From assembly GCA_013329495.1 (NCBI GenBank), contig DUKC01000027.1, forward strand, positions 2,936-9,762: a stretch of 6,827 bases of DNA, given 5' to 3'. The notes below the pieces were generated by a model, which was not told the origin of the DNA, ran no database searches, and worked only from the letters and a program-made list of their open reading frames with translations. Position 1 is the first letter of the stretch; every line of letters begins with the position of its first letter. Shown here in pieces: positions 1-5,948 of the stretch. The DNA comes from Thermoplasmata archaeon (GTDB taxonomy: Archaea > Thermoplasmatota > E2 > UBA9212). The translations under genes were made by a program, and so were the position numbers.

Positions 1-1
1 A

Positions 2-457
2 ACCCCTTCTGATACTTCCAAAGAAGAAGGAGAATATCCCCATCTCTTGCTGTTTGATCATAAAAGACATTTAGAAATACTATCAAATCCTTTCCAGCCT
101 AGGACATTCGCAATCTATTTTTCTTTGCCGCTTTTGAGATTCCAAGGCGAAGTTGCTTTTCCATCAGAACTAAAGGCAGCATACCTGACACCTTTTAATG
201 AAGGCGTTTTTTGGTTCATAGAAGACCTTCTCTACTGGACGTTTTGGCTCAATCTTCTGATCGGCCTCACAAACATACTGCCAATAGCGGCACTGGACGG
301 GGGCCAGATGTTCAACGATGCAGTGGACGAGGTGCTCAAAAGATTGAGAATCAAAGAAGCATCTCGCAAAAAAATGGTTTCTGCAATTGGGATGTCATTT
401 ACCCTAATACTTTTGATTGTCCTAATAGCAGTCCCTTTGATTGTGCCCAGAATTTAA
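2..457 (+). CDS. M50-family site-2 protease, C-terminal part (5' end outside window)
   Basis: The frame is open from the first bases to a TAA at 455-457, giving 151 residues, so the gene begins upstream of the window and the internal TTG at 47 is not a credible start. The fragment carries the C-terminal signature of intramembrane metalloproteases, NILPIAALDGGQMF, which fits the NxxPxxxLDGG motif whose Asp is a zinc ligand in site-2 proteases. It sits at the end of a hydrophobic stretch (FWFIEDLLYWTFWLNLLIGL), and a last membrane helix (FTLILLIVLIAVPLIV) closes the protein. The HExxH motif must lie in the missing part, so an active protease cannot be proved here. The family cleaves membrane-anchored substrates within the bilayer; the substrate is unknown. 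It converges with the aminotransferase gene, only 26 bp apart. Confidence 0.85.
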   Translation, partial: TPSDTSKEEGEYPHLLLFDHKRHLEILSNPFQPRTFAIYFSLPLLRFQGEVAFPSELKAAYLTPFNEGVFWFIEDLLYWTFWLNLLIGLTNILPIAALDGGQMFNDAVDEVLKRLRIKEASRKKMVSAIGMSFTLILLIVLIAVPLIVPRI

Positions 458-483
458 GTCTCTTCAATTATTTCTTCAGTTAT

Positions 484-1653
484 TCATTCATTGAAAGCTT
501 TCTTCATTCTTCCTATAGCTTCTCGAAGCACTTCCAATGATGAGGCGTATGAGAATCTTAGGTGTCCCTCTCCTCCCTCTCCAAAAGCAGTCCCCGGCAG
601 GGTGGCCACTCCGAGTCGATTCAAAAGCAGATCAGAAATCTCTCCGGATTTCATCCCCGTTTTTCTTACGTTGGGGTAGGCATAAAATGCGCCTTTTGGA
701 AGATGGCACTTAAATCCTTCGATAGAGTTTAATCCTTTAACTATGGTGTCTCGCCTCTTCCTGAACGTGTCAAGCATTGATTTCATCCATCCTTTTACTT
801 CCGAATTACTGAGTGCCTCTATCCCTGCCCTTTGCGTAAATGAGGAAGTGCAGGAAAGTGCATTCAATGGTAAGAGCCTCATCCGTTCAACTAGCCTTTT
901 AGGCCCAACCAGCCATCCCAATCTCCAACCAGTCATTGCGTAGGACTTGGAAAATCCATCAATCAAGATCGTTCTCTCTCTGGCCTGGTCCACCTCTGAA
1001 ACGCTGAAATGTTTGCCTTCATAGACCATGTTGCTGTATATCTCATCCGACAGGATCCATGTGCCTCGTTCAGCAGCAATCGCCGAAATTTCTTCCAAGC
1101 CTTTCTTTGAGCACACCCCTCCAGTTGGGTTGTGGGGCGAGTTTATAATAATCAATTTTGTTTTTGCTGAGATCTTGTTTTCAATCTCATCCGCCCTCAT
1201 CTCAAAGTCGTTTCTCTCATTCAAATAAATGGGCACATCTTTCGCTCCTAAATACCGAATGAGCGAAAGGTAGGTCGGAAATCCAGGATTTGGGTAAATC
1301 ACCTCGTCCCCTTTGTTCACCAATGCGAGCATTGAAAAGAATATGCCCGGCTTAACACCCGGCAGGATTATCACTTGATCTGTGGATGGTTCGTAACCTA
1401 GGCATTCATTGACATGTTCGCACACCGCATCTTTGAGTTCTTGGATTCCATCAAACCCTACATAATGCGTGAATCCCTCATCCAAAGCGTGCTTTGCGGC
1501 GTTAACTATCTCTTTTGGAGTATCAAAGTCAGGTTCTCCTATCTCAAAATGCAAGACAGATCTTCCCTTTTTTTCCAATGCCTTGGCTTTTGCCAGCACA
1601 TCAAATGCGGCTTCACCCATCATGTCATCCAGGCTTGAAGCATAAGGTTTCAT
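484..1653 (-). CDS. PLP-dependent class I/II aminotransferase (aspartate/aromatic aminotransferase-like)
   Basis: A complete 389-residue fold-type I aminotransferase, the usual family length. Visible motifs in order: GEPDFDTP (39-46), NPGFPTY (122-128), NSPHNPTG (171-178), DEIY (203-206), the PLP lysine K236 in GFSKSYAMTGWRLGW, and R366 in LRFSY, which in the family binds the substrate alpha-carboxylate. The enzyme moves an amino group between an amino acid and a 2-oxo acid in the cytoplasm. Sequence alone does not fix the donor (Asp, Ala, aromatic or other). The ATG at 1653 is supported by TAGGAG at 1659-1664, five bases upstream, which overlaps the stop codon of the AOR gene; the two are therefore probably co-transcribed and translationally coupled. 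A role with AOR in amino-acid catabolism is inferred from this pairing. Confidence 0.93.
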   Translation of the reverse strand: MKPYASSLDDMMGEAAFDVLAKAKALEKKGRSVLHFEIGEPDFDTPKEIVNAAKHALDEGFTHYVGFDGIQELKDAVCEHVNECLGYEPSTDQVIILPGVKPGIFFSMLALVNKGDEVIYPNPGFPTYLSLIRYLGAKDVPIYLNERNDFEMRADEIENKISAKTKLIIINSPHNPTGGVCSKKGLEEISAIAAERGTWILSDEIYSNMVYEGKHFSVSEVDQARERTILIDGFSKSYAMTGWRLGWLVGPKRLVERMRLLPLNALSCTSSFTQRAGIEALSNSEVKGWMKSMLDTFRKRRDTIVKGLNSIEGFKCHLPKGAFYAYPNVRKTGMKSGEISDLLLNRLGVATLPGTAFGEGGEGHLRFSYASSLEVLREAIGRMKKAFNE

Positions 1654-1658
1654 TTTAA

Positions 1659-1664
1659 CTCCTA
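1659..1664 (-). promoter_or_regulatory. Ribosome binding site of the aminotransferase gene
   Basis: Minus-strand TAGGAG lies five bases before the ATG at 1653. Its TAG is the stop codon of the upstream AOR gene, so termination and re-initiation can be coupled. It decides the aminotransferase start. Confidence 0.75.
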
Positions 1665-3491
1665 TAGCACCCTCCCCAGGTCGAGCTCTCTCAGCTTAGA
1701 GGAGGTTGGTATCCCCTCCCTGCTCCATCCTCTAAGCTCGTAATACTCATCCAGCATCGAATCAAACGCAACTTTGCTTATCCGTTTTCCCTTGGTTGGT
1801 CCGTCCGGCAGAGGTTCTTCTAACCTCTTGGGCATGTAGTCATCCTTTCTGGAAATTCCCTCTCTGACCGCGTACATTCTGGCCAAGTTCCATATCCGCT
1901 CGCCAGCCAGTAAGTATTCTCCCTCTTCCAGGTCAAATCCTGTTGCAGAATTGAGCATACCCACAAAGTCATTAACGCCCAATGGCGCAAAATCACACAC
2001 AACCAAAGAATAAGCCGCTGATCTTTCATCTTGCCCCTCCTTTACAAATCTCGCTCTTCCCAGGGTCGAAAATCTATCCCCCAGCTTCCCCTCGGTCTCG
2101 GCTCTTACTGTCCACACCCTCTGATGGCATGCCCCTCTGTCAGATGTTGCATAGGCCAATGCCATTCCCCAGCTTCCCCTCGGTTCGTATCCCGGCATTT
2201 CCATTCCCTTCACTTCCATCGCAAAGCGTTCGGATCCCCCGCCTAGGGTCTTCGCTGCTTTTTTAACACCTTCAGCCAGCAGATCTCCGATTCCCTCTCT
2301 CTTTGCAATCTTCTCTATCATTTTTAGAAATGCATCCTCATTGCCAAATCTTAAATCTTTGCTCTCTGCTTTAGAAATCAGCCCCTTTTCAGCCGCCTCC
2401 ATTGCAAATCCAATAACATTTCCTGAGCTTATGCCGTCGAGTCCGAGCTCATCTACCATTAGGGCACCTTTTGAAACTGCCGCAAGAGAGCCTATCCCAC
2501 AGTTTGATCCCATCAAAGCCAAGAGTTCGTATTCAGGGCCTTCCAGCTCTATACGCTCGCCCTTGTAATTCACCTCACTCTGTTTTCCGCATTGAATGGG
2601 ACAGTTGAAACAAGATTTGTTGCTTCTGACTATCGTTTCTTTCATCCGTTCCCCGCTTATCTGCTCGGCAAGCGGAAAGGTGGCGTGTTGGAAGTTTTTT
2701 GTGGGCAGGATGCCCAGCTCACTCATAGGATTTATCCATATAGGTGTTCCAATGTTTCTCCTCTTTGGAATGAATGAATCAGTGCTAATCTTTTTGTTGG
2801 CTACTTTTACCGCATCCTTAAACCTTCTTTCATCAGCATAGGTCACGCGCTTGCTTCCCCTGACCGCAACTGCTTTTAGATTTTTGCTGCCCATCACTGC
2901 TCCAGCCCCTCCTCTTCCTGCTTGACCCCCTCTCTGTTTTTGCTCGTGACTGTCTACGTTGATACAGGCATACTTCACCAGGTTTTCACCTGCAATCCCT
3001 ATTGATGCAACTCTTAATTTTTGGTCAGAGTGCTTTTCTCTCAGTGCTTTCACAGTCTTGGAAGTGCTCTTCCCCCACAACCACATTCCATCCTTTATTT
3101 CAGTCTGCCCCTCATCAATAAACAGATACACAGGATTTTCGCTCTTTCCTTGAATTATTATCACATCAAAACCAGCTTTTTTGATCTCAGGTCCAAAATA
3201 TCCTCCCACTTGAGAGTCGAGTCCTATTCCTGTCTGGGGCGACTTGGTGCAAACTGCAAATCTTCCAGAAGTTGGGCATAGAGTGCCGGTCAGTGGCCCA
3301 GTGACAAAAATCAATGGGTTGGTTGGGTCAAAAGGGTCCAGATGGGCGGGGGTCTGGTCCCACAGAATTTTTAGTCCCAATCCCTTTCCACCAATGAATC
3401 TTTTGGCGTCTCTCTCATTGAGGTTTTCTATTCGACATTTATCCCTACTCAAGTCTATAAAGGCTAGCTTACCTTGATATCCGCCTGACAT
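1662..3491 (-). CDS. Aldehyde:ferredoxin oxidoreductase family tungstopterin enzyme
   Basis: 609 residues, close to the roughly 605 of Pyrococcus furiosus AOR, and colinear with it from memory. N-terminal domain motifs: GPLTGTLCPTSGRF (65-78), GGYFGPEIKKAGFD (96-109), GIAGEN (165-170) and AGRGGAGAVMGSKNLKAV (191-208). The 4Fe-4S cluster cysteines are C294, C297, C301 and C499. The first pterin motif DELGLD is at 347-352. Presumed catalytic residues are E322 (GPEYE) and H456 (RGACH). EMPGYEPRG (431-439) is also family-typical. The enzyme should oxidise aldehydes to carboxylates with ferredoxin as acceptor in the cytoplasm, using a W (or Mo) bis-pterin. One oddity: the second pterin motif (DxxGLC in P. 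furiosus) reads YSLVVC (494-499), lacking the Asp. AOR, FOR and other subfamilies cannot be separated here. There is no SD; a TATA box about 26 bp before the ATG suggests a leaderless mRNA. Confidence 0.93.
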   Translation of the reverse strand: MSGGYQGKLAFIDLSRDKCRIENLNERDAKRFIGGKGLGLKILWDQTPAHLDPFDPTNPLIFVTGPLTGTLCPTSGRFAVCTKSPQTGIGLDSQVGGYFGPEIKKAGFDVIIIQGKSENPVYLFIDEGQTEIKDGMWLWGKSTSKTVKALREKHSDQKLRVASIGIAGENLVKYACINVDSHEQKQRGGQAGRGGAGAVMGSKNLKAVAVRGSKRVTYADERRFKDAVKVANKKISTDSFIPKRRNIGTPIWINPMSELGILPTKNFQHATFPLAEQISGERMKETIVRSNKSCFNCPIQCGKQSEVNYKGERIELEGPEYELLALMGSNCGIGSLAAVSKGALMVDELGLDGISSGNVIGFAMEAAEKGLISKAESKDLRFGNEDAFLKMIEKIAKREGIGDLLAEGVKKAAKTLGGGSERFAMEVKGMEMPGYEPRGSWGMALAYATSDRGACHQRVWTVRAETEGKLGDRFSTLGRARFVKEGQDERSAAYSLVVCDFAPLGVNDFVGMLNSATGFDLEEGEYLLAGERIWNLARMYAVREGISRKDDYMPKRLEEPLPDGPTKGKRISKVAFDSMLDEYYELRGWSREGIPTSSKLRELDLGRVL

Positions 3492-3512
3492 AACAATATA
3501 AAATCAAAGAAA

Positions 3513-3520
3513 CTATTTAA
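3513..3520 (-). promoter_or_regulatory. TATA box of the AOR-aminotransferase operon
   Basis: On the minus strand TTAAATAG is centred about 26 bases before the AOR ATG (3491), preceded by purine-rich GATGAAG that may act as BRE. Archaeal TATA boxes lie about 26 bp before the transcription start, so transcription would begin at or very near the ATG, fitting the lack of an SD in TTTTATATTGTT-ATG. The start site is an inference. Confidence 0.5.
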
Positions 3521-3527
3521 CTTCATC

Positions 3528-3587
3528 GGCGAGAAGCTCCCTTCCGAAAGTTGGGGAATCGTAGAAGCAGGAAGCCACCTGCGATAG
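3528..3587 (+). pseudogene. Remnant of a TnpB C-terminal tail (IS1341 type)
   Basis: The plus-strand frame 3528-3587 reads GEKLPSESWGIVEAGSHLR and then TAG. Archaeal TnpB proteins commonly end in a variable tail followed by (V)E(A/T/P)GS and a few residues, encoded by the conserved DNA GAAGC-GGAAGC that also forms part of the element's right end. Nothing upstream encodes the RuvC or zinc-finger regions of TnpB: the same frame meets a TGA at 3486-3488 and the AOR gene occupies the other strand. This is therefore a fragment of at most about 30 codons, not a gene. The match is made by eye from knowledge of the family. Confidence 0.55.
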
Positions 3588-3621
3588 CTGGAGGGTAGGG
3601 AAGAGAGGGAAGGTGGTTCAC
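3528..3621 (+). mobile_element. Solo right end of an IS200/IS605-family (TnpB/IS1341) element; omega-RNA-like
   Basis: The segment shows the layout of a right end of archaeal tnpB elements. GTAGAAGCAGGAAGC (3561-3575) runs into a stem in which GCCACCT (3574-3580) pairs with AGGTGGT (3611-3617), and the element closes with GGTTCAC (3615-3621). In this family the right-end hairpin directly precedes TTCAC, and the omega-RNA that guides TnpB ends there, with the guide read from flanking DNA. A second small hairpin precedes it (TCCC 3538-3541 with GGGA 3554-3557 around TTCCGAAAGTTG). The region between the stem arms is purine-rich. No tnpA or tnpB body and no clear left end are present, so it is a decayed or internally deleted copy, or a stand-alone guide-RNA locus. 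Assignment rests on motif recognition, not on an alignment. Confidence 0.6.
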
Positions 3622-3658
3622 GGAAGTATTGGTATTGCAAAATAGGCATATTCCGGTC

Positions 3659-3700
3659 AAGCTTTAAAATCACTCTTCGCTAGGAGAAGCTTTTAGTCCT
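3659..3700. other. Non-coding remainder of the gap before the phosphodiesterase gene, with AAGCTT repeats
   Basis: AAGCTTTA at 3659-3666 and AAGCTTTTA at 3687-3695 flank CTTC-GCTAGGA-GAAG (3673-3687). Because AAGCTT is its own complement, the copies could pair. T-rich DNA follows on the plus strand, so weak terminator activity is possible in either direction. No gene or RNA family is recognised here. Confidence 0.2.
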
Positions 3701-3715
3701 CTTACCTGGGTCCAA

Positions 3716-4714
3716 TCACTCCTTTTTTGCCAATAAAGAGACAGCCCTATCCGGAAAATCAGTAAAGACCCCATCCACCCCATAAACAAAATAAAATTGA
3801 AAGAGTTCCTCCTCAAAGTCACTGTAGCGTTCGGGCAATTCGTCGGCTCTAAAAGTCCATGAATGAACGAGCAAACCTCTCTCATGAGCCATAGAGACAA
3901 GCTCGGGTTCTCTTTCTACTAACTCCTTGTCTGGACCGATTCCATTGGCATAGGTTGCGACCTCATCAAGCTCGTTTTCATCCAGTACTCTGTCCCCCTC
4001 TGCCCCGATAAGTTGGAGGAGGGGCAGTTCAGTCCTAAACTTAAACCGAAGTTTCTTGAGTGATTCTGGGTCAAAGCATTGGATGTAAACCTTTGCATCT
4101 GGTCCTCTGTAGCCATATTTGCCTAGCGTGTCTAGCAAGGCATTTTCCATGGGTAAACCCTCTTTTGCATGCCAGCTAGGATGCTTCAGTTCGGGATATA
4201 TCCCTACGTTTCGACCCGTGCTCTTGTTGAGCCCCCTGATCAGCTCAATCATCTCAGCAAAAGTTGGAATCTCAAATTCTGAGAAATTTGATGGAAACCT
4301 GTCCGGAAAGCACGGGTTACCGTCTGAGTCACACCTCTCATGCGCTTTGAGCATTTTTATCTCATCTAGTGTAAAATTCGCAGCATACCACCGATCATCA
4401 CTGCGATGGCGGTCAGGAAAGACCTCTTCAACATCGGTAGTTCTTTCGAGATGCATATCATGCAGGCATATCAGCACACCATCTTTTGTCATCACGAGAT
4501 CTGGTTCTATGTAGTTTGCTCCCAAGGCAAAAGCGACCGCATAGGATTCCAGAGTGTGTTCTGGCAGGTATCCACACGCTCCACGGTGGGCAATCACTAC
4601 CTTTTCTTCGAAATCCGCAATTTGTTGTTTTTTCTCACTCTGCATTCCTTTCAGCATAAGAAGAACCGTCAACAAAACCATAAGCACTATCAGCAGAGCT
4701 TTTTTACCTCTCAT
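3716..4714 (-). CDS. glpQ: GlpQ-type glycerophosphodiester phosphodiesterase, membrane-anchored
   Basis: 332 residues, similar along its whole length to bacterial periplasmic GlpQ. Visible motifs: VVIAHRGACGYLPEHTLESY (39-58) with catalytic H43 and R44, YIEPDLVMTKDGVLICLHD (68-86) with metal ligands E70 and D72 and the second histidine H85, FTLDEIKMLK (114-123), GIYPELK (171-177) with E175, YIQCFDPESLK (210-220) and GVDGVFTDFPD (312-322). The family hydrolyses glycerophosphodiesters to glycerol phosphate and an alcohol, usually with Ca2+. Residues 6-23 are one hydrophobic segment behind basic MRGKK, with no lipobox cysteine or obvious cleavage site, so the catalytic domain probably sits outside the cell on a signal anchor. 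The ATG is supported by AGTGAT three bases upstream. The frame is open for some 150 bases upstream but holds no standard start codon. Confidence 0.92.
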   Translation of the reverse strand: MRGKKALLIVLMVLLTVLLMLKGMQSEKKQQIADFEEKVVIAHRGACGYLPEHTLESYAVAFALGANYIEPDLVMTKDGVLICLHDMHLERTTDVEEVFPDRHRSDDRWYAANFTLDEIKMLKAHERCDSDGNPCFPDRFPSNFSEFEIPTFAEMIELIRGLNKSTGRNVGIYPELKHPSWHAKEGLPMENALLDTLGKYGYRGPDAKVYIQCFDPESLKKLRFKFRTELPLLQLIGAEGDRVLDENELDEVATYANGIGPDKELVEREPELVSMAHERGLLVHSWTFRADELPERYSDFEEELFQFYFVYGVDGVFTDFPDRAVSLLAKKE

Positions 4715-4717
4715 CCA

Positions 4718-4723
4718 ATCACT
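4718..4723 (-). promoter_or_regulatory. Ribosome binding site of the phosphodiesterase gene
   Basis: Minus-strand AGTGAT differs by one base from archaeal SD GGTGAT and stands three bases before the ATG at 4714, the same spacing as the AGGTGAT before rpoN. It supports this start, which places a hydrophobic anchor at the N-terminus. Confidence 0.5.
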
Positions 4724-4738
4724 TAAACAGAAGAGCCT

Positions 4739-4746
4739 CTTTAAAA
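4739..4746 (-). promoter_or_regulatory. Possible TATA box of the phosphodiesterase gene
   Basis: Minus-strand TTTTAAAG, preceded by purine-rich GGAAG, is centred about 28 bases before the ATG. It would put transcription start near 4717, leaving almost no leader and excluding the AGTGAT site. Either this box or the SD (with read-through from amzA or an upstream promoter) is used; I cannot decide. Confidence 0.3.
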
Positions 4747-4808
4747 CTTCCTTTGTCGATGGAGCCTCAACCCTCAGAACCTTCTCCTTTAAATCCTGTC
4801 TTCTCAGG

Positions 4809-5324
4809 TCACCTGTGGGAAGAGAGAAAGTAGGATAGCTTTTTGTTGCACCGCACGCAGGGAAAAGGGCTTTTGTAATCCGTGTCTAGGATGGAGTTGG
4901 AGAAATGCATAACGCATCTTGTGTCTCTGCAGTGCTCCAACCCAAACAGGTGTCCTATCTCGTGAGTTGCTTCTTTTTTAGCTCTTTCGAAGTAGAGCTT
5001 TTTGTCATGAGTTTTCAATCTGAATAATGACACAACTGCCGATTTTTTAAAAGGAGAAGCAACGCCAAAGACAAAGTTTAGGCCTGATGAGTAGAGATCC
5101 ACCTCCACAACTCCCAGTTTATAATCCTCCCCAGATTCCGCCTCTTTGTTGACAGGGAAAATAAAATCCTCAGCCAGGTATTGGTCTCCGCGCCTACGGC
5201 ATGCAGGCAGCTGCCTTCTCTCACTCAGCATAATCTCTGTTCCAAGCACCCTCTCGACATGGTTCTTTAGATTTTCTACCAGCTCACTTTCTTTTACATC
5301 AAAGAGGATCAATTTAATATTCAT
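4809..5324 (-). CDS. amzA: Archaemetzincin (zinc metalloprotease)
   Basis: 171 residues from the ATG at 5324. The signature HEIGHLFGLEHC (121-132) supplies the extended zinc site HExxHxxGxxH (H121, H125, H131, with E122 as the base). It is followed by CVMHFSNS (137-144), holding the metzincin methionine M139, and by CVRC (156-159). C132, C137, C156 and C159 form the second, structural zinc site typical of archaemetzincins. No signal peptide or membrane segment is seen, so it should act in the cytoplasm; natural substrates are poorly known for the family. An earlier in-frame ATG at 5405 would overlap rpoN by 61 bases and add non-family residues, so MNIKLILFDV is the preferred start. There is no clear SD. 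It lies 20 bp after rpoN and is probably the last gene of that operon. Confidence 0.92.
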   Translation of the reverse strand: MNIKLILFDVKESELVENLKNHVERVLGTEIMLSERRQLPACRRRGDQYLAEDFIFPVNKEAESGEDYKLGVVEVDLYSSGLNFVFGVASPFKKSAVVSLFRLKTHDKKLYFERAKKEATHEIGHLFGLEHCRDTRCVMHFSNSILDTDYKSPFPCVRCNKKLSYFLSSHR

Positions 5325-5344
5325 AGAAAAAAGACATCTCTGTT

Positions 5345-5536
5345 TTATCCATAGTGAATTGCACTTTTCAGCAGATCCACATGGGAAAACAACATCCTTC
5401 TGCAACAGTATCTTTTTATCCCAAGGCTGTCCAAAACTTCCTTAGGATCCTCTCCCTTCTCAACTCTCTCTTTAAATTCTACGTATTTAGAGCCAATAAC
5501 CTTTCCGCATGTGAAGCACCTAACTGGAATTATCAT
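5345..5536 (-). CDS. rpoN: DNA-directed RNA polymerase subunit N
   Basis: 63 residues, starting [15 protein letters not shown]. This is the small zinc-binding subunit of archaeal RNA polymerase (counterpart of eukaryotic Rpb10), which helps assemble the D-L-N-P platform. The zinc ligands are visible as C7-x-x-C10 and C44-C45 in the motif [15 protein letters not shown] longer reading frame reaches back to an ATG at 5617 inside uS9, but the family always starts at MI(I/V)PVRCFTCG, and AGGTGAT stands three bases before the ATG at 5536, fixing the start. Only 4 bp separate it from uS9, whose TGA lies inside the SD, so translation is probably coupled. Confidence 0.97.
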   Translation of the reverse strand: MIIPVRCFTCGKVIGSKYVEFKERVEKGEDPKEVLDSLGIKRYCCRRMLFSHVDLLKSAIHYG

Positions 5537-5539
5537 CAA

Positions 5540-5546
5540 ATCACCT
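5540..5546 (-). promoter_or_regulatory. Ribosome binding site of rpoN
   Basis: Minus-strand AGGTGAT is fully complementary to the archaeal 16S 3' end and lies three bases before the rpoN ATG. It contains the uS9 stop codon TGA (5541-5543). It overrules the longer start at 5617. Confidence 0.8.
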
Positions 5547-5945
5547 ATAAGACTTCTGTCTTTTCTTTCTAGCACCTCTTCCGAGTTGTTTCTTTGGTTC
5601 TTTTCTTCTCGGATCATCAGCTAGCATATGAGGATCATAGGCCAACAGTTCGCCTTTTACCTTTTCATCCTGATTGAATTCCAAGATTCCACGGGCGATT
5701 GCTGTCCTGACCGCATCGGCCTGACCCATCACGCCCCCTCCTTTAACTTTTATGTTTATGTCCAGCTTGCTTACTAATTTAGGAAACAAAGACAAAGGTT
5801 CTTGAATCTTCGCTTTTGCTATTGCAGGCTCGTAGATCTCAATGGGTTTGCTGTTGATTCTTACTCTACCCTTTCCTTCTTTTATGGTTGCTCTTGCGAT
5901 TGCTGTCTTTCTCTTTCCCGATGTGTTAAATGTCTTTTTTGCCAT
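5541..5945 (-). CDS. rps9: Small-subunit ribosomal protein uS9 (S9)
   Basis: 134 residues with the archaeal uS9 pattern: [23 protein letters not shown] near the N-terminus, [27 protein letters not shown] in the middle, and the basic tail [13 protein letters not shown]. In the ribosome this C-terminal tail reaches the P-site tRNA on the 30S subunit; the terminal Arg is present. The start at 5945 lies 3 bp after the uL13 stop, with only a weak AAAGG before it, so re-initiation from uL13 is likely. Order and spacing (uL13-uS9-rpoN) are the standard archaeal arrangement. Confidence 0.97.
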   Translation of the reverse strand: MAKKTFNTSGKRKTAIARATIKEGKGRVRINSKPIEIYEPAIAKAKIQEPLSLFPKLVSKLDINIKVKGGGVMGQADAVRTAIARGILEFNQDEKVKGELLAYDPHMLADDPRRKEPKKQLGRGARKKRQKSYR

Positions 5946-5948
5946 CCT

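Noticed and set aside
458..483. Bidirectional terminator between the convergent site-2 protease and aminotransferase genes
   Set aside because: The 26-bp gap is T-rich on the plus strand, but there is no clear T-run or hairpin, so I do not call it.
211..540. Second plus-strand frame overlapping the site-2 protease
   Set aside because: It is a shifted frame of a gene with clear motif and helices, and its own translation shows no domain.
3492..3715. tRNA, SRP RNA or RNase P RNA in the gap
   Set aside because: No cloverleaf arms and no conserved RNase P or SRP core motifs are seen on either strand; the IS605-type end explains the structured part better.
3464..3900. Minus-strand small frames across the 3492-3715 gap
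   Set aside because: One is antisense to the proposed element end and another overlaps the phosphodiesterase 3' end. Neither has a recognisable motif or SD.
4119..4514. Plus-strand open frame of 131 codons opposite the phosphodiesterase gene
   Set aside because: It is antisense to a well-supported gene with full motifs, has no recognisable domain and no SD. The same holds for the plus-strand frames opposite AOR and the aminotransferase.
4809..5405. Longer archaemetzincin of 198 residues
   Set aside because: It would overlap rpoN by 61 bases. The added residues are the rpoN end read in another frame and do not fit the family N-terminus.
5345..5617. Longer rpoN reading frame of 90 codons starting inside uS9
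   Set aside because: The extra 27 residues are the uS9 C-terminus read in another frame. The family begins [11 protein letters not shown], and an exact SD precedes the ATG at 5536.
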